Shown piece by piece: positions 63,271 to 64,000 of a stretch of 64,000 nucleotides of DNA. Location: assembly GCA_015680685.1 (NCBI GenBank), contig MNCI01035103.1:78946-142945 (forward strand). The letters run 5' to 3'. The DNA is from Gnetum montanum. Its lineage: Eukaryota; Streptophyta; Gnetopsida; Gnetales; Gnetaceae. Both the position numbers and the translations under genes were made by a program. Every line of letters begins with the position of its first letter. The stretch's first letter is position 1. Below the pieces are notes generated by a model that was not told the origin of the DNA, did not search any database, and saw only the letters and a program-made list of their open reading frames with translations.

Positions 63271-64000
63271 TAATGAGTGGTGATTGATCTCTATACTCAA
63301 CCATATGAACCACAAGCATGTATGCATGATTTGGTCAAATTCCATGGAACTTTGGAATAATAGTATCCTAGATAATTAAGCATGATGTTGCTAGTCATCA
63401 TCTTTTAATCATCACTTGTGCTAGCTCAATTGATATGGTTAGAAGTAATGGAGGCATAAGATGTTTTTTTTTATGAATTCTATTATTAAAATAATAAAAT
63501 AGTAAAATGATTGAAATATTAAGTTTTGAGAATGTTGGAACCTAAAATATTTAAAGCATAGGAGCAATCCATGATTTATCAAAGTTTATAACTTAATGAT
63601 CCCTAGTAGAATCAAACTTGTAACCTAGGGCTACCAGGTTAAGGCTCATATCCATAGGCTAACACCTCACTATTAAAAATATTAAGTTCTAACTAACTAT
63701 GTACCTAAGGGTAATCTAAGCTATCCTAAGCATAAAACATCCATTATCACTTTCAGTACTCATCTTAAATTTTTATTAATGTTGTTGGGTTACCAAGTAT
63801 CTACTTCTAGGTGTACCAAGTATTCATTACTAGGATCAATAAACATTAGTATATTGTGCTTCAATTGGTTGTATGCATGCTATTACAAAATAAAATACTA
63901 AATTGTTAAGTTCTAGAAATTAAATTGCATTAAGAGTAAAATGGTGAAAATAAAATTATTGCTAGTCCAAGTGGTACAATAGAAGGAATGTCTAAGTACA
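63271..64000 (-). repeat. Minus-strand gypsy LTR, cut by the window end
   Basis: From 63271 the plus strand reads TAATGAGTGGTGATTGATC followed by 'actcaaccatatgaaccac', 'agcatgtatgcatga' and later 'ccaagtatctacttctagg', the reversed U5 and R landmarks of this LTR family. The U3 end lies beyond the window. Confidence 0.65.

Overview
This is a nuclear window from a large, AT-rich, repeat-packed plant genome, most likely a gymnosperm and probably a conifer. The reasons are layered Ty3/gypsy LTR elements with long LTRs, Sire-like Copia sequence, LINEs, a Penelope-like reverse transcriptase (PLEs in plants are known to me mainly from conifers), and two decayed plant gene fragments that kept introns (phosphoethanolamine cytidylyltransferase and an HD-Zip IV homeobox gene). 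I see no intact host gene, no tRNA or rRNA gene and no CRISPR array. The assembly has a 716-base N gap (25239-25954) and single Ns at 15110 and 37419.

Layout. 1-975: AT-rich sequence and one GC-richer orphan stretch on the minus strand. 976-6131: the 3' part of a gag-only gypsy-type element, a decayed coiled-coil ORF of another LTR element, and its 3' LTR. 6132-11068 (minus): a decayed gypsy polyprotein with the order gag, protease, archaeal-type RNase H, RT, integrase. 11576-33905: a Copia element (minus; matching LTRs at 11576-12651 and 32830-33905) that was split twice. One insertion is a gag-protease element at 14531-21875 (plus, TSD GATAT). The other is a full gag-pol Athila-like gypsy at 23136-32782 (minus). 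35400-41188: an LTR remnant followed by a second LTR that seems to be broken by a 5'-inverted LINE (about 36060-39330) and by a solo LTR (40005-41042, TSD GTAAC). 41189-44300: the Penelope-like element. 44834-50278: the two broken host gene fragments, about 1 kb apart, full of short tandem duplications. 50279-54600: nothing recognisable. 54600-56668 (minus): an L1-type LINE, hit by a second gag-only element at 56669-63144 (plus, TSD ACTAG). 63271-64000: the start of another minus-strand LTR, cut by the window edge.

Relations. The elements at 14531-21875, 56669-63144, 976-2633 and 23136-32782 form one family: homologous gag, the same tRNA-Asp-like primer binding site (where present), related LTR ends (TGATGAG...CTCATCA) and a shared long 3' noncoding region. 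Only 23136-32782 kept RT, RNase H and integrase, so it looks like the autonomous relative of the others, which resemble plant TR-GAG elements. All coding regions carry in-frame stops. In the gag-protease ORF at 15500-18853 the frame is kept for 1118 codons without an indel, and most stops are TAG. All domain calls come from hand translation and motif recognition; no database search was run.
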